Below, in pieces: positions 1 to 10,771 of a DNA stretch of 64,000 bases; the stretch's first letter is position 1; the number at the start of each line of letters is the position of its first letter. Below the pieces are notes generated by a model. It was not told where the DNA came from. It saw nothing but the letters and a program-made list of their open reading frames with translations, and made no database searches. The stretch is from Corynespora cassiicola (Eukaryota > Ascomycota > Dothideomycetes > Pleosporales > Corynesporascaceae): NCBI GenBank assembly GCA_022059125.1, contig JAEUWY010000012.1, forward strand, positions 868,001-932,000, read 5' to 3'. The position numbers were made by a program, and so were the translations under genes.

Positions 1-404
1 TCCTCATCTTCGTCGTCTTCGGCATCATCCTCGGAGCTGCCCTCGCTATCGCTGTCCTCGAGGCGCGAGAGGTCGAGCGCGGGTCGCTCGGACATGTCAT
101 CGTCGTCTTCGCTGTCATCGTCGTCGTCGTCGTCTTCCTCCTCGCTGTCCTCGGTCTCCCACTCCGGCTCCTCGGCCTTTGCGGCACCCTTCACGCTCTT
201 CTTATCCTTCTTCGCCTTGCCATTGGCCTTGACGCTGGTCTCATCGTCGAGCTCAACGCCTCCCTCCTCGCCCTCGGAGTCATCCTCAGTCGGATTCTGT
301 TCTTTCCGCTTGTGCACCTCCTTCTCGTGCTTGCGCTGCTTCTCGAGCTTGATATTCCTGCCCTTATGGCGATCCAACGCAGCCTTGAGCTTACTCTTCG
401 CCAT
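1..404 (-). CDS. EBP2: rRNA-processing protein EBP2, N-terminal part (cut by window edge)
   Basis: The reading frame opens at the ATG at 404 and runs without a stop to base 1, giving about 134 residues. It starts MAKSKLKAALDRHKG, the usual start of fungal EBP2, followed by a lysine-rich coiled stretch and a long run of Asp, Glu and Ser with an EPEWETEDSEEE-like block and a PALDLSRLEDSDSE block. EBP2 is a nucleolar factor needed for 27S pre-rRNA processing and 60S subunit assembly. The conserved EBP2 core lies outside the window. No intron is needed in the visible part. The assignment rests on the N-terminal signature and acidic composition, so it is good but not certain. Confidence 0.8.
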   Translation of the reverse strand, partial: MAKSKLKAALDRHKGRNIKLEKQRKHEKEVHKRKEQNPTEDDSEGEEGGVELDDETSVKANGKAKKDKKSVKGAAKAEEPEWETEDSEEEDDDDDDDSEDDDDMSERPALDLSRLEDSDSEGSSEDDAEDDEDE

Positions 405-982
405 TTTCCCTTATCGCCGGTCCTCGTTCTCGTCCCTAAAACAAGCCGTGTATATCGTAATGCTTGGAAAGTAAGAACAAGGGAAAAAGTCGCAGCGTGT
501 GTGGGGGAGTGTAGCAATCACCTTTTCGCACCGCGCGTTTGTGAGCTCTGACCTCCCAAAAATTTACGAAATCTTGGCAACAAGAAAACCCGTCGAAGCC
601 ACAAAAAAAAAACTGCCACCTCCGCCCGTATCGCGCTAAAGCGGTCCGCCCTCCCACCGCCTTCCTCTTCCGGACCCGCGCCGCCCGCCTCCCACACCGC
701 AATCACGTGGGGGCGAGCCGCCCGCCCACCCACTCCCCTCCCCTACCCCCGGGCAACACAACCCCTGTAAACCCGTCCAGCCCGCCTGCAAACGCTCCTG
801 CGGCGCGCTCGCCTGCTTGCCTGCCTGTCCCCCATCTTCGCGACTGCGAGTGCGTTGCCAGCGCATGCCCCCCCCTTGAACAAGTCTTTTTTCGTGATAG
901 CACACGCGACGGAGGCCGTCCCACGGTTATACCACAGCCTGGATCTAGGAGTCGGACCAACCAGCCACCGCTGCTGCCCAGA
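405..982. other. intergenic, divergent EBP2/HSBP1 promoter region
   Basis: GC-rich shared upstream region between two divergent genes. It holds a CACGTG palindrome at 704-709, a C-rich tract around 725-770 and a run of nine A at about 602-610. No gene seen. Confidence 0.6.
704..709. promoter_or_regulatory. CACGTG E-box in the EBP2/HSBP1 divergent promoter
   Basis: Perfect CACGTG palindrome about 295 bp upstream of the EBP2 ATG and 275 bp upstream of the HSBP1 ATG. This is the core bound by bHLH factors such as Cbf1. Function here is inferred only from sequence and position. Confidence 0.35.
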
Positions 983-1396
983 ATGTCGACGCGCCCGTCT
1001 GCGGACCGCTCGACGAGCGAGGTACGACACACACACACCCTCCACCCCACCCCCCATCTCCACATCTACACTGCTCGTTTGTGGTGCTGCGAACTGACCG
1101 CCGAGTTATAGAATGCTGGAGGGGATTCTTCAGCCGAGTTGGCGCAGGTTGTCGATGATTTGCTGAACCAGTTGAACAGCAAGTTCACCACCATCAGCAG
1201 TGAGCTGCTTGCCAAGAGTACGTGGACCCAATCTCCTGTGGAGCGGCTTTCGGGAAAGGGAGGGCTTTGATTTGGCTTTCTTTGGGGAAAGAGGGTGGGC
1301 GCTAATGCGAGGGCAGTGGACGACATGTCACGGCGGCTCGACAACCTCGAGAGCACGATTCAGGCGGGCGACGGGAAGAACGGGTCGGGGAAGTAG
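983..1396 (+). CDS. HSBP1: heat shock factor-binding protein 1 (HSBP1) homologue
   Basis: Three exons: 983-1021, 1112-1217 and 1317-1396, joined by introns 1022-1111 (gtacga...ttatag) and 1218-1316 (gtacgt...ggcag), giving 74 residues. The core reads AELAQVVDDLLNQLNSKFTTISSELLAK then MDDMSRRLDNLE, matching the single coiled-coil of animal and plant HSBP1 (LLQQMQDKFQTMSDQI...RIDDMSSRIDDLE). HSBP1 is a small nuclear coiled-coil protein that binds trimeric heat shock factor and damps its activity. Nearly the entire protein is heptad repeat apart from a short polar N-terminus and a Gly/Lys-rich tail. The first exon codes only 13 residues and is the least certain part. The gene is too small and split to appear as one open frame. 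Confidence 0.85.
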
Positions 1397-1803
1397 GCGG
1401 GAGGGAACGAGGTAATCAAAGCCATGTATGGGGCTCGTTGGCTTACGTGCAAGTGTCTACACCGACACAAAAGGTCAGGCGGACGGGCAGGGCATCCCTG
1501 TCCGTGAGGGTGGGTTCACTTCTTCACGGCAGTCATTGGGACGCCAAAAACAAGACGGCATCACTGAGCGAGTGCAAACATTTCCTTGCTTGGTCTTTTC
1601 AGAAAGCAGTCATTCATATGGAAAAAAGAACGCCATATCGTTCTCATATCGATACATGAGCTGTATACGCCATCCTCCCAAGACGTTGTTTCCTTTTTCC
1701 ATGCGGTAATTCGTGAAAGCGTGTGGTAGCTTTATTCATAAGGATATCCAATTGCAAATGTTCCAGCGCGATTCATTCAAATGTCCACCTTGGTTGTAGC
1801 AAT
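1397..1803. other. intergenic between convergent HSBP1 and PDI genes
   Basis: Tail-to-tail spacer holding the 3' ends of both genes. No coding signal, RNA or repeat seen. Confidence 0.6.
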
Positions 1804-2965
1804 CTACAACTCGCTCTTCTCCTGCTGGGGCAGGAACTTCCGGAGAATGTTGCTGCGGCTAGTGAGGTCGTCGAGCTTCTCCTGAGCAAGGTTGCCCTTC
1901 TCGGTGCCCTTGGCGATCAGACCCTCCAGGCGCTTGAGCTCCTTCTCGGCGTACTCCTTGTTTGCGGTAATCTTCTCAAAGACCTTGACATAGTACTGAG
2001 CGTACTTGTCCTTGACGTCGGCAGAGGCCTTCTTGATCTCCTCGATACCATCTCCGTAGGCCTCGGAGAACTTGGTGACGATGGCGTCGAGAGCCTCAAT
2101 GGTGCCGCCGGTGGCATCGAGACCACCGCCAACGGCGCGGTGGGTTCCAGCGTTGGTGTTGATGAACTGGACAAAGTCCTTCTCGGAGCGGGCGCCCTCG
2201 TATGGGAGGGGCTCGGCGGAGCCCTTCTTGAAGTACTTGATGGTAGGGTAAGAGCTGACGCCCTGCTCGGTAGCAATGGCCTTGGAGTTCTCGGATTCGG
2301 CGTCGACCTTGGCGATCAGGACGCTGGGCTCGAGGGCAAAATCAGTGGCAACCTTCTCCCAGGTGGGGGCGAGGCTCTTGCAGTCTGCACATTCGGTCAG
2401 ATTTGATACGCCATCGGGGTGCTCACGGAGCTTGCAGTGGTGACTTACGTCCGCACCAGGGAGCGGTAAAGGCGACGAGAACGTCCTGGTCCTTTCCGAT
2501 CTTCTCCTTGAAGCTGGTGTTGTCGAGCATCACGACCTGGCTAGGAAGCTTGCCCTTGACCTTGGGCTTGATGCTGGTCTTGTCGGTAATGAACTTTTGC
2601 AGGCTCTCGAGGTCGCGGCCTCCCTCGTAGTCGCTGGGCTTGTCGCTCTTGCCATCGAACCACTTGAGCGTGGGGAAGCCCGAAACGCCAAACTTCTTGC
2701 CCAAGGCCTTGTGGTTGTCCGCATCGACTTTAGCGACGGTGACCTTATCGCCGGCGTGCTGGAAGGTCGTAGCGAGCTCCTCGTAGGTTGGAGCGAGGTT
2801 TTTGCAATGACCACACCATGGTGCAAAGAACTCGACGAGGGCGGGCTTGCCGGACTTGAGCACAATGCTGTCGAAGTTGTCTGGGGTGAGGTCGACGACA
2901 GCTTCGGCGGAGACGAGAGCGGGGAGCAGCGCAAAGGCCGCAGGGATTATGCGACTGAAGAGCAT
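1804..2965 (-). CDS. tigA: protein disulfide isomerase, TigA/ERp38 type
   Basis: Two exons, 2449-2965 and 1804-2384, with intron 2385-2448 (gtaagt...gtgcag), giving 365 residues. Residues 1-20 form a signal peptide. Two thioredoxin domains follow, each with an active site in APWCGHCK context (cysteines 51/54 and 171/174), and a helical C-terminal domain of about 100 residues like ERp29. This order is typical of fungal TigA/ERp38, an ER-lumen enzyme that forms and isomerises disulfides in secreted proteins. The protein ends KSEL, which resembles an HDEL/KDEL retrieval signal but is not canonical. The intron falls inside the second active site, between CG and HC. The upstream in-frame extension lacks an ATG, so 2965 is the start. 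Confidence 0.93.
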
Positions 2966-3440
2966 TTTTGTGGTGATGCTGAAGCTCAAAAAGCAATTGA
3001 GACCTCAGGTGGTATTTCTGGGATGTAGGTGGTGTGCGAGGGAGCTCGAGCTTGTATGCGGAACGGATGGGGCTGTCGGTGGCGGCGCACGTCTTGGCGG
3101 AACGTGTCCTTTCGCGTGTTTCAGTCGAGCTTTATTAATCCACGAGAATTACCAACAACGGCAGATTAGTGAACCGGACATATCTATACGGTTGTATTGA
3201 CATGATTAAACATGATCCGCTAGGGCTATAATCAAAAAATAAAGTGTTCGTTCATATCCAAAGATTCAAGAGTGCGGAAATCCAAAGACAAAATCCACCA
3301 AGATAGCTTGGAATAGAGAATATACAATTCTTCAGACTACAATAGGTTCCATACGACGTCATGCCTTCCCGTATCCGGTCCTGGGTATCATTCTTCCACA
3401 ACACCTCGTCCTCCGTCCCCAACCCCTGCCGTCACACCAT
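2966..3440. other. intergenic, PDI promoter and thioredoxin 3' end
   Basis: Upstream region of the PDI gene, AT-rich around 3165-3360. No gene or repeat recognised. Confidence 0.6.
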
Positions 3441-3905
3441 CTAGTGCAACGACATCTTCCAGTTATTGCCCCCAGTCATACCATAGCTCCCACTAACCGT
3501 CTTCTCCTCGGCTTCTTCCTTTGTTTCCTTCTTCTCCTCCTTCTGCACCGCCGGTTTCGCCTCCGCCTTGGCCGCCTTGACCTCGGCCGCGATGTTCTCC
3601 ACCGCCTTCTTCAGCGCAGGGGGGTTGGCGCCCTTGATCTCCTCAATCTTCTTGCCGTCCTTGAAAACGAGGAACGTGGGCATCGCCTGGACGCCATACT
3701 GTGCCGCGATCTCGCGCTGCTCATCGACGTTAACTTTGACGAACGCGACCTTTGCGGGGACAGAGTGCGCTTTGGAGAGCTGCTCGTAGACGGGTGCGAT
3801 GGCTTTGCAGGGCGGGCACCATGTGGCGTAGAAGTCGGCGATTAGGTACGTGTGTCCGTTGAGCAAGGTGCGGAAGTGCAGCGGGGCGGAGATTTCGGTG
3901 GGCAT
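3441..3905 (-). CDS. thioredoxin with a charged C-terminal extension
   Basis: Single exon of 154 residues with ATG at 3905. Residues 1-107 are a thioredoxin fold: TWCPPCK active site with cysteines 30 and 33, VDEQREIAAQYGV helix, and AMPTF with the cis-proline at 76. The active site is CPPC, not the common CGPC; the first residue between the cysteines affects redox potential. After the domain comes about 45 residues rich in Lys, Glu and Ala, ending GGNNWKMSLH. There is no signal peptide, so the protein is probably cytosolic or nuclear and reduces disulfides with NADPH from thioredoxin reductase. The role of the tail is unknown. It lies next to PDI on the same strand, but no functional link follows from that. 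Confidence 0.88.
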   Translation of the reverse strand: MPTEISAPLHFRTLLNGHTYLIADFYATWCPPCKAIAPVYEQLSKAHSVPAKVAFVKVNVDEQREIAAQYGVQAMPTFLVFKDGKKIEEIKGANPPALKKAVENIAAEVKAAKAEAKPAVQKEEKKETKEEAEEKTVSGSYGMTGGNNWKMSLH

Positions 3906-5053
3906 GGTTGCGGGTGGTTGCAGGATCTCAGTAGGGTTGAGTTGTTTCTTGGTGGTTGTACAGGTGTTTGTTTCGCTGAGGGCTTCTAGGTGAGTTCCGT
4001 CGCTGCGCGAAGAGGGTGGGGTAGGGCTGTTGTGAATTGCTGTTCGTGAGTGAAGTAGATCGTTGACTAGGATGGTCTGTGGATGCAGTGAGTACTACTG
4101 AGATGGCAGCCCCTGTCTTTATATGTGCTCCTACAATGGCGCAATATTTGTGGAAGATTCCACGACGCTGAGCGATGTCTTGCGGTGGTGTTCGGAGAAA
4201 TTGGTGAGGGATCTCGCCAGCCACATTTGTCATCATTATTTACGTCCATGTGTGGGTTCGTTCTTACCGCATGCGGTAATTTACTATGGAAGCATTTGAC
4301 ATCTTGACCTAGCATCTTCTCTACCGCCTGGCAGGTACCGAGGACCTTGGAAATTGTCCGGGAATAACGACTCAGAGGTACGTCTGCGTAAAACCGTTTC
4401 ATCTGGTATGGGTTAATTGAGACTGGTCTTTATTCTTCGATGCAACCAGGAGCATGCGCTTGGTGTTAATGTTGATAATCGGGGTGCAATTAGTTTTCAT
4501 CTCCGCATTGAATCCATGTGTCCAGCTATCTAGCGTTGAATACTCTCGTACCCATAGCAATACACCACCTTGCCAGTATTCTGTGTACTCTTCTCTCAAA
4601 CGCCACCAACTCAACACCTACTTCTAACCACTTTTCAATTTACTCTTAATTCCTCAAACCAGATTCTAGACATCCGTAATCGTCTGATGCAAAATCCCCA
4701 CTACCCGTAGGATCTACAATCCACAATCCCTCCCCATCGGCACCCTACCCCCCGCCCCGCCACCAAGCGATCAACCGGGTCCTCCCCATGCACCGTCCCC
4801 TAGCCCTGCATCCCGCATCCTCATCCCCAGCCTGCCATTGGCGGCCCTCCCTCGCACCACAAACACCCGCTGCCCATGAGAAGCCGCGGGCCCAGGGTCC
4901 CGCAAGCGCCATCGCAAGATGAGGAAGTAGGCTCGTAGCGCCTCCGGCAATGCGATACTAGAAAAGACACGGACGGCCAGCCCCATCGACCTCCATCGCC
5001 GTCATCCCTTATCGTCTTGGATCTGCGGTGATTGTTTGTACTAGGTGTGGTAT
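3906..5053. other. intergenic, divergent thioredoxin/permease region
   Basis: About 1.15 kb upstream of both genes. Short open frames here have no protein-like composition or family motif. C-rich block around 4740-4800. No gene seen. Confidence 0.55.
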
Positions 5054-6884
5054 ATGCGCGCGCCTTCGCACTTTGCTTACGCACCTATCCACCAGGACGA
5101 CATCGAAATGGACGATAAGCCGCACGCGCAGCTCCCCGTCGTCGAAGATGTGGAGGATCAGGAGGAGCGCAGCCTCGCGTCCGAGGACAAGGATGTCATG
5201 GTGCAGATGGGGAAGCGGCAGCAGTTGAAGCGGCGGTTCGGCATCTTTACGATCTTTGGGCTGTCCATGACGCTGCTGTCGAGTTGGGAGGCAATTGGAG
5301 GGTAAGTTCCAAATTTGTTGTTTGCTCCAGCGGTGTTGTATGTCTTTTGGGTTTTGCAATTTATCTGACGGTAGAGCGCAGGTCGATGGGTGTGGGTATG
5401 ATGGCTGGAGGGCCCGTGTCGCTCATCTATGGGCTCATGTTCACCTTCTCGGGGACTCTAGCGTGCGCGGCGTCGATTGCGGAGATGGCGAGTATTTGTC
5501 CCATCTCTGGGGCGCAGTATCATTGGTCGTTCATGTTTGCGCCGAAGAAGTGGAGGGTCTTTATAACGTTTCTGCAAGGTTGGTCGAAGATTCATAGCGC
5601 TTTGGCGAGGGCAGTTGCTAATTGAAATGGCAGGCTGGGTCACAGTCTTCGCATGGCAGGCCACTATTACCTCCCTCGCGTTTCTCATGGCTGCTCAACT
5701 GCAAGGCCTTGCCGTACTGAACTCTCCGTCCTACGTCCCGGAGCGATGGCATACTACGCTGATCATGTGGCTAGTGGTGGTGATATCGTTCATCCAAAAC
5801 GTCTGGGCCATTAAGCTCCTCCCTGGTTTGGAACTATTTTCGGGTGCTCTACACATACTCATCTTCATTTCGTTATTCATTGTCATGTTAGTCATGGGAA
5901 GAAATGCCAGCGCCGACTTTGTGTTCACCGGCTTCGTCAACGAGACGGGATGGGATAATAGTGCTGTTGCTTGGTTCATTGGGCTGTTGCCATGCATTTG
6001 GTGCATTGTAGGTACGTCTTGATTCTAAACCTCGTGTTGACTATTGCCCTACTGACAGTCTAGGCTTTGACGGCGCAATTCACATGTCCGAAGAGACGTC
6101 CAAATCTGCGCTCACAATCCCGAAAGTCATCGTCACAACCGTTATCGTAAACGGGACCATGGCCTGGGTGTTTGTGCTCCTTTGCCTCTTCAGTATTTCG
6201 GACATCTCCGCCGTCCTGAGTACGCCGACGGGCTACCCTCTCATCGAGATCATGCAGCAGGTCACACGTAGCCGTCAGAGCGCCACCGCAATTTACTGCT
6301 TTATCCTAGCCATCACGTTTGCCGCCATGTTCGGGACGTTGGCGAGCGTGAGTCGATTGACGTGGGCATTTGCCAGAGACGATGGCCTCCCCTTCTCTGC
6401 TTACTTCAAACACGTCGATTCGAAGTATAGGGTTCCTTCCAGAGCAATTGCACTGGTTTCGGCGGTCATCGTGCTGCTTTCGCTCATCAACATCGGGTCC
6501 TCAACGGCACTGAACGCCATTCTATCTCTCAGTACGATTGCGCTCTACACCTCGTACATCATTCCCATCAGCTGTCTTATCTCGATGCGGCTTCGAGTCA
6601 AAGAGAAGGTATACAATGCGCCAGCCGGCCACGCCGATATATCGGAGGAACGCCTTGTTTTTGGGCCTTGGAATCTAGGCCGGTGGGGAATGCTGATCAA
6701 CATCTACGGCGTATGCTATGCGACTTTGCTAGTGCCATTCATGGCGCTGCCAACGAGCCTGCCATTGACGGCTGTTACGATGAATTACGCCGGCCCCGTG
6801 TTTCTGCTGGTGCTTTGTTTTGCCGTGGCTGACTACGCGGTCCGGGGACGGTCCCAGTTTGTGGGACCGACAAGGGAGAGATAG
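5054..6884 (+). CDS. APC-family amino acid/choline/GABA-type permease
   Basis: Four exons: 5054-5301, 5382-5578, 5634-6011 and 6064-6884, with introns starting gtaagt, gttggt and gtacgt and a clear ctaat branch in intron 2; 547 residues. A hydrophilic acidic N-terminus of about 60 residues is followed by about 12 hydrophobic segments. The first carries FGLSMTLLSSWEAIGG and later GGPVSLIYG, SGAQYHW and GFDGAIHMSEET, all signatures of the fungal amino acid/polyamine/organocation transporters related to choline (Hnm1) and GABA (UGA4) permeases. It is expected in the plasma membrane as a proton-coupled importer. The substrate cannot be told from sequence. A second in-frame ATG at 5108 could also be used; a stop at 5042 excludes anything upstream of 5054. 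Confidence 0.9.
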
Positions 6885-8010
6885 TCTAGGGTGTCTCGGG
6901 AAGGCGGACAATTTGTGTGGTATCTAGAGACGTAGATATCTTGGAGCTCAATGAGACTGGGCAGAATATACCATCTCCGAGAAGACCTACCTATTGCGGC
7001 GGCGGAGACGGCCGCGACGTATGCTGCCAGCTTACCTTGCAGCGGAAGTGTTTCTCTGTCGATTGCTGACCGTCCCCCCAGCCTTATCGCCGAAGTCGCA
7101 TCTTGGTATTTGCTGGTGGCTGGGTACCCGCGTGGCAACGAAAGGGAAGCTTTCGAGTCCCATGGCCAGTATAACAGCTCCTACGGAGCTTGCTGATCGC
7201 CCTGATGTGACTCCCAATCCGTCGCCCAACCCAACAGCACCTATCAAAAGCAGACTGATAACGAGCAAACTCCATGTCAGCACAATCTGAAGCTACCCCG
7301 CGATGCAGAGGTGCACATCCACCTCTCGGACCCTTTCACCGCCCACCTTCCCCATTGCGCTAGCTCCCGAGGCCGAGCTCTGCCGATCTCCAACCCTGTA
7401 CAGCCTATCATACCGACACATGCCCAGGGCCATGATAAACCTGTGGACAGGCCGAATGAAACAGTTTGTTTTGGGCTGCTCCGCGAATAGCGTCCCGTAC
7501 CTTCCGTTTCTGCGCCGTGCCACGAGCTCCCGGCGCCTCCAGGGCGGCGAGGATCGTGATTTTCCCAGCTCGGGAGGATGGCTTGCATGCTTGCTGCCGG
7601 CCAATGGCAGAGTGCAACGTGAGAGGGTGCGCTGAGCATCGGTGCTCGAGCAACGTCGCCGATGAGACCGCGCTGCTTTTTGGAGAGCGGGTGATTGAAG
7701 GGGAGCGCGCTTGGGCGAGTAGCACGTGGTAGTTGCAAATAACACCGAAACCGCTGCAAGATGGCAGCGGAGGTGAGGTTGGTTCTAGGTTAGAGTTGTG
7801 GACGGAGAGCTTGTCGTGCATCCAATTTAATCAATTCCGTCCCTGATCGCCCAGGGCAGGCTGGCTCGCTGTCGGGGACGTCCGCAGTATGGGTGATCTC
7901 CAGCAAACGTATAAAAGCACCTCTGGTACGCCTTGTACGCCATCCCAGGAAGCCAGAAGATCCCATCGTTCGTTCCAACAGTCCAACGGCCCGCCCCCAA
8001 ACCAGCCAAA
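6885..8010. other. intergenic upstream of the RNase gene
   Basis: Several overlapping open frames on both strands, none with a convincing protein or splice structure. A CACGTG lies at 7723-7728 and a TATA box near the right end. No gene called. Confidence 0.5.
7910..7917 (+). promoter_or_regulatory. TATA box of the RNase T1-like gene
   Basis: TATAAAAG about 94 bp upstream of the ATG at 8011, a usual fungal spacing when the 5' leader is 50-70 nt. Inferred from sequence and position. Confidence 0.5.
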
Positions 8011-8483
8011 ATGAAGTTCCTCAGCAGTGTCCTCCTCTTCCTCGCGCCCATCTCTCTGGCGCTCCCCACCAACGTCGTCGACTCTCCGGCTGAGGACTCC
8101 ATTGAGGCCAGGCAGTGCTACGTCAGGTGTGGCTCTACCTGCTACACCAGCGCCCAGGTCACTGGTGCTCGCAACTCCGGATACAACTACATTCGCCAGG
8201 GCGGAACTGCCGGTGGCTCTTCCTACCCCCACAGGTACAACAACTACGAGGGCTTCGACTTCCTGGTATCCGGTCCATACTACGAGTTCCCGCTGAGGAC
8301 TGGCGGTGCTTACACCGGTGGTAAGTCTTGGTATAACTTGACCATCGTAGAGCAAAGGGCTGACATGAACTAGGCTCCCCAGGTGCGGACCGTGTTGTTT
8401 TCAATGGAAGCGGACAGCGCGCTGGTGAGATTACCCACACTGGCGCCAGCGGAAACGCCTTTGTTGCTTGCTCCGGATGGTAA
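8011..8483 (+). CDS. secreted guanyl-specific ribonuclease, RNase T1/N1 family
   Basis: Two exons, 8011-8320 and 8374-8483, intron 8321-8373 (gtaagt...actag); 139 residues. A signal peptide (1-17) and a short acidic propeptide ending EAR precede a mature domain starting near Gln35. The domain matches RNase T1 throughout: [32 protein letters not shown] and ITHTGASGN. All known catalytic positions are kept: Tyr72, His74, Glu92, Arg110, His125 and Phe133. It should cleave single-stranded RNA after G, outside the cell. Cysteines at 36, 40, 44 and 136 allow the usual disulfides. It has no long loops as in ribotoxins, so an ordinary nutritional or defensive RNase is the likeliest role; many fungal plant associates also secrete RNase-fold effectors. 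Confidence 0.95.
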
Positions 8484-8914
8484 AATATGAGAAAATAATG
8501 AACATGACTGGGACGAATGAAGATGGGACGATTAAAGAATAGCAATATTAAGATTGCCTCAACCTACGCATTGCCTGCTGTGTGAACCAATTTACGTAAT
8601 GCTTGATGCTCCGTGACTGACGCGTAAAGTACCAAAAAAGCTTTGTATGCGTAGCACATTGGATTTCGCCAGTGATGGTACGAGATTTGTGTAAGCCAAT
8701 CCTGGAAGAAGAGTGTAGTGCGGGAGCACTGGAGCCCGCAGGCGTGAACGAAGCACTTGTTGATGCCTGATCCGTGATGCAATCGCCGAGTACCTGGCGC
8801 TAGTCCGTAAAGAGGAAAGGCCATGCACCCCTCCATCCCACCTCCAGGGCTTCAAACTTCTACTCCCCTAATCTTCAACTCTATCGCCACTCAACACCCA
8901 TAACTCTAGAAACT
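8484..8914. other. intergenic between RNase and HEM3
   Basis: Head-to-tail spacer with the RNase 3' end and HEM3 promoter. Nothing further seen. Confidence 0.6.
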
Positions 8915-10154
8915 ATGGCTTCCGCAACGGCTGCTGACCTTGATGCTCCCACTCAATCAGCCCCTCAGGGCTCCACGTCTTCGACTAGCACACAATTCCC
9001 CCCAATCAACATCGGAACTCGGCGTTCGACACTCGCTCAAGTCCAGGCACGACAGGTCGAGAAAGCTCTCAAGAGCGCATACCCTGATCGCACATTCAAC
9101 ATTTGCCCGGTTCTGGCACAGGGAGATAAGGACAAGGTCACGCCCCTGCAGCAGTTGAGCCAGGGCGAGAATGCGAAAAGCTTATGGACGGGTGAATTGG
9201 AGGCCATGCTCGAAGCAGGAGACCTTGATCTTATTGTGCATTGCTTAAAAGGCATGTTTTATGTGCTTTGAAACACATTCAGGAGGCTAATACCATGCAG
9301 ATATGCCCACGCAGCTCCCGGATAACCTTGATCTTGCCGCTATCCTCGAGCGCGAAGACCCCCGCGATGTTCTAATCGTTTCCCCCCGTCTGCCCAAGGG
9401 CACTACTCTCGCGACCCTTCCTAAAGATGCGACCATCGGAACCTCTTCAGTCCGCCGCGCCGCCCAGCTACGAAAACTGTATCCTCAATTCAAGTTCCAG
9501 GATTTGAGAGGCAATCTTGGAACCAGATTTGGAAAGCTGGATGCGGAAGATTCTCCATATTCAGCTATTATCCTGGCAGCAGCTGGAGTACATCGCTTGG
9601 GTATGGAGAACAGGATAAGTCAATACCTGAGCAGCGCTGAGGGCGGCATGCTGCATGCTGTGGGCCAAGGTGCCCTCGGCATTGAAATCAGGAAAAACGA
9701 TGACAAGACGAGGGAGATGCTGAGCAACATCAAATGTGAGCGAACAACAAGGGCTTGTTCCGCAGAGCGCGCGCTCTTGAGAGCTCTGGAGGGAGGCTGC
9801 AGTGTACCCATTGGCGTCGAAACAACCTGGCAAGGAGGCAAAGGACTCGCTGTCGGATCGCAGCCCGCAAAGGATTATGACAAGCACGGCAACGCCGTTC
9901 CCGAAGACGGACCAAGCCTCGATGATCAAGATCTTGTTCTCAAGACCGTCGTGGTCAGCGTGGATGGTAAAGAATCTGTGGATTACCAAGTCTCGCGAAA
10001 GGTTCGCTCCGCCGAGGAGGCCAGGATTCTGGGTCAAGACGTCGCCAAGGTTCTGATCGAGAGGGGCGCGGACAAGATTTTGGAGAAAATCAGCGCCGAA
10101 AAGCAGTGGGCGGCGAAGAAACAGCTCGAAGAACGTGCAGCCTCTTCCTCGTAA
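8915..10154 (+). CDS. HEM3: porphobilinogen deaminase (hydroxymethylbilane synthase)
   Basis: Two exons, 8915-9251 and 9301-10154, giving 396 residues. The enzyme joins four porphobilinogens into hydroxymethylbilane in haem synthesis, in the cytosol. Visible family marks: INIGTRRSTLAQVQA, LVHCLKDMPTQLP-type motif across the splice site, TIGTSSVRRAAQL, FQDLRGNLGTRF, and EGGCSVPIG with Cys279, the attachment site of the dipyrromethane cofactor. The intron (9252-9300, 49 nt) starts GCATGT and ends ATGCAG with a gctaat branch, so it is a GC-AG intron; no GT donor keeps the conserved KDMPT motif in frame. Length fits fungal HEM3, with an N-terminal extension of about 30 residues rich in Ser and Thr. 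Confidence 0.96.
9252..9300 (+). other. GC-AG intron in HEM3
   Basis: Donor is aaag/GCATGT, acceptor ccatGCAG/at, with gctaat 13 nt upstream of the acceptor. The join restores Lys-Asp-Met-Pro-Thr, an invariant HMBS motif. Confidence 0.85.
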
Positions 10155-10771
10155 GCTAAGCAGTACGCGTGACACCCAAAGACAAAGTCCCAACAAACGA
10201 TAAATCTAGGACATTGTTCAGCACTGGGAAATGATAGTCACTCAAATGAGAAAGAAGTCGTGTTACACAGCCTTTTATGGTAAGGTTGTGAACAGAACGT
10301 ATCTACACCATAACTTCTGACTCCAGTTATAGCTGCCCGTGAAGAATCGACCAAGAAGCGGTGACATCACACATCTTTCGAACCCTATGCTACCTTATTT
10401 AAACCGCGGGTCTTTGTCTAGTCATTGCGGTAAATGGCGGTTGCGGCACTGTGCCATTACCTCACTCTCTGCCTCCCTTCGCTTCAGGTGTTTAGCAGGA
10501 GAGGATACATCTAATCGGAATAGTTCATTGTGAAGCCGAAAGAGTTTTTATTGGCTGCTATAAGATCTGAATATCCGAGAAAGGGGTAATGTATGACAGA
10601 ATGCACGTGGACGTCTAGTCATCCTTGAAGCACGGACATGAGAGCGGAAGAGTCATAATCACTTCTTTGACTCTCATTTAAGCGGCAGATTCAATATTCA
10701 ATCGGTTGCAAGAATCAAACCCTTAGCTTTCTTCGATCCTTTATCACTCTCTCATCCTGACTGAAAATACT
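10155..10771. other. intergenic between HEM3 and the HET-like remnant
   Basis: Moderately AT-rich, with CACGTG at 10604-10609. No intact gene seen; it may hold the lost 5' exon of the HET-like gene. Confidence 0.5.

Noticed and set aside
94..474. Ser-rich open frame on the plus strand
   Set aside because: It is the antisense of the acidic Asp/Glu-rich region of EBP2; poly-Ser is what GAC/GAA runs give on the other strand.
1723..2406. 227-codon plus-strand frame over the PDI gene
   Set aside because: Antisense shadow of the second PDI exon; Leu/Gly-rich composition and no family match.
7277..7821. Overlapping 110-160 codon frames upstream of the RNase gene
   Set aside because: Frames on both strands of similar length with no motif, start context or conservation signal visible.
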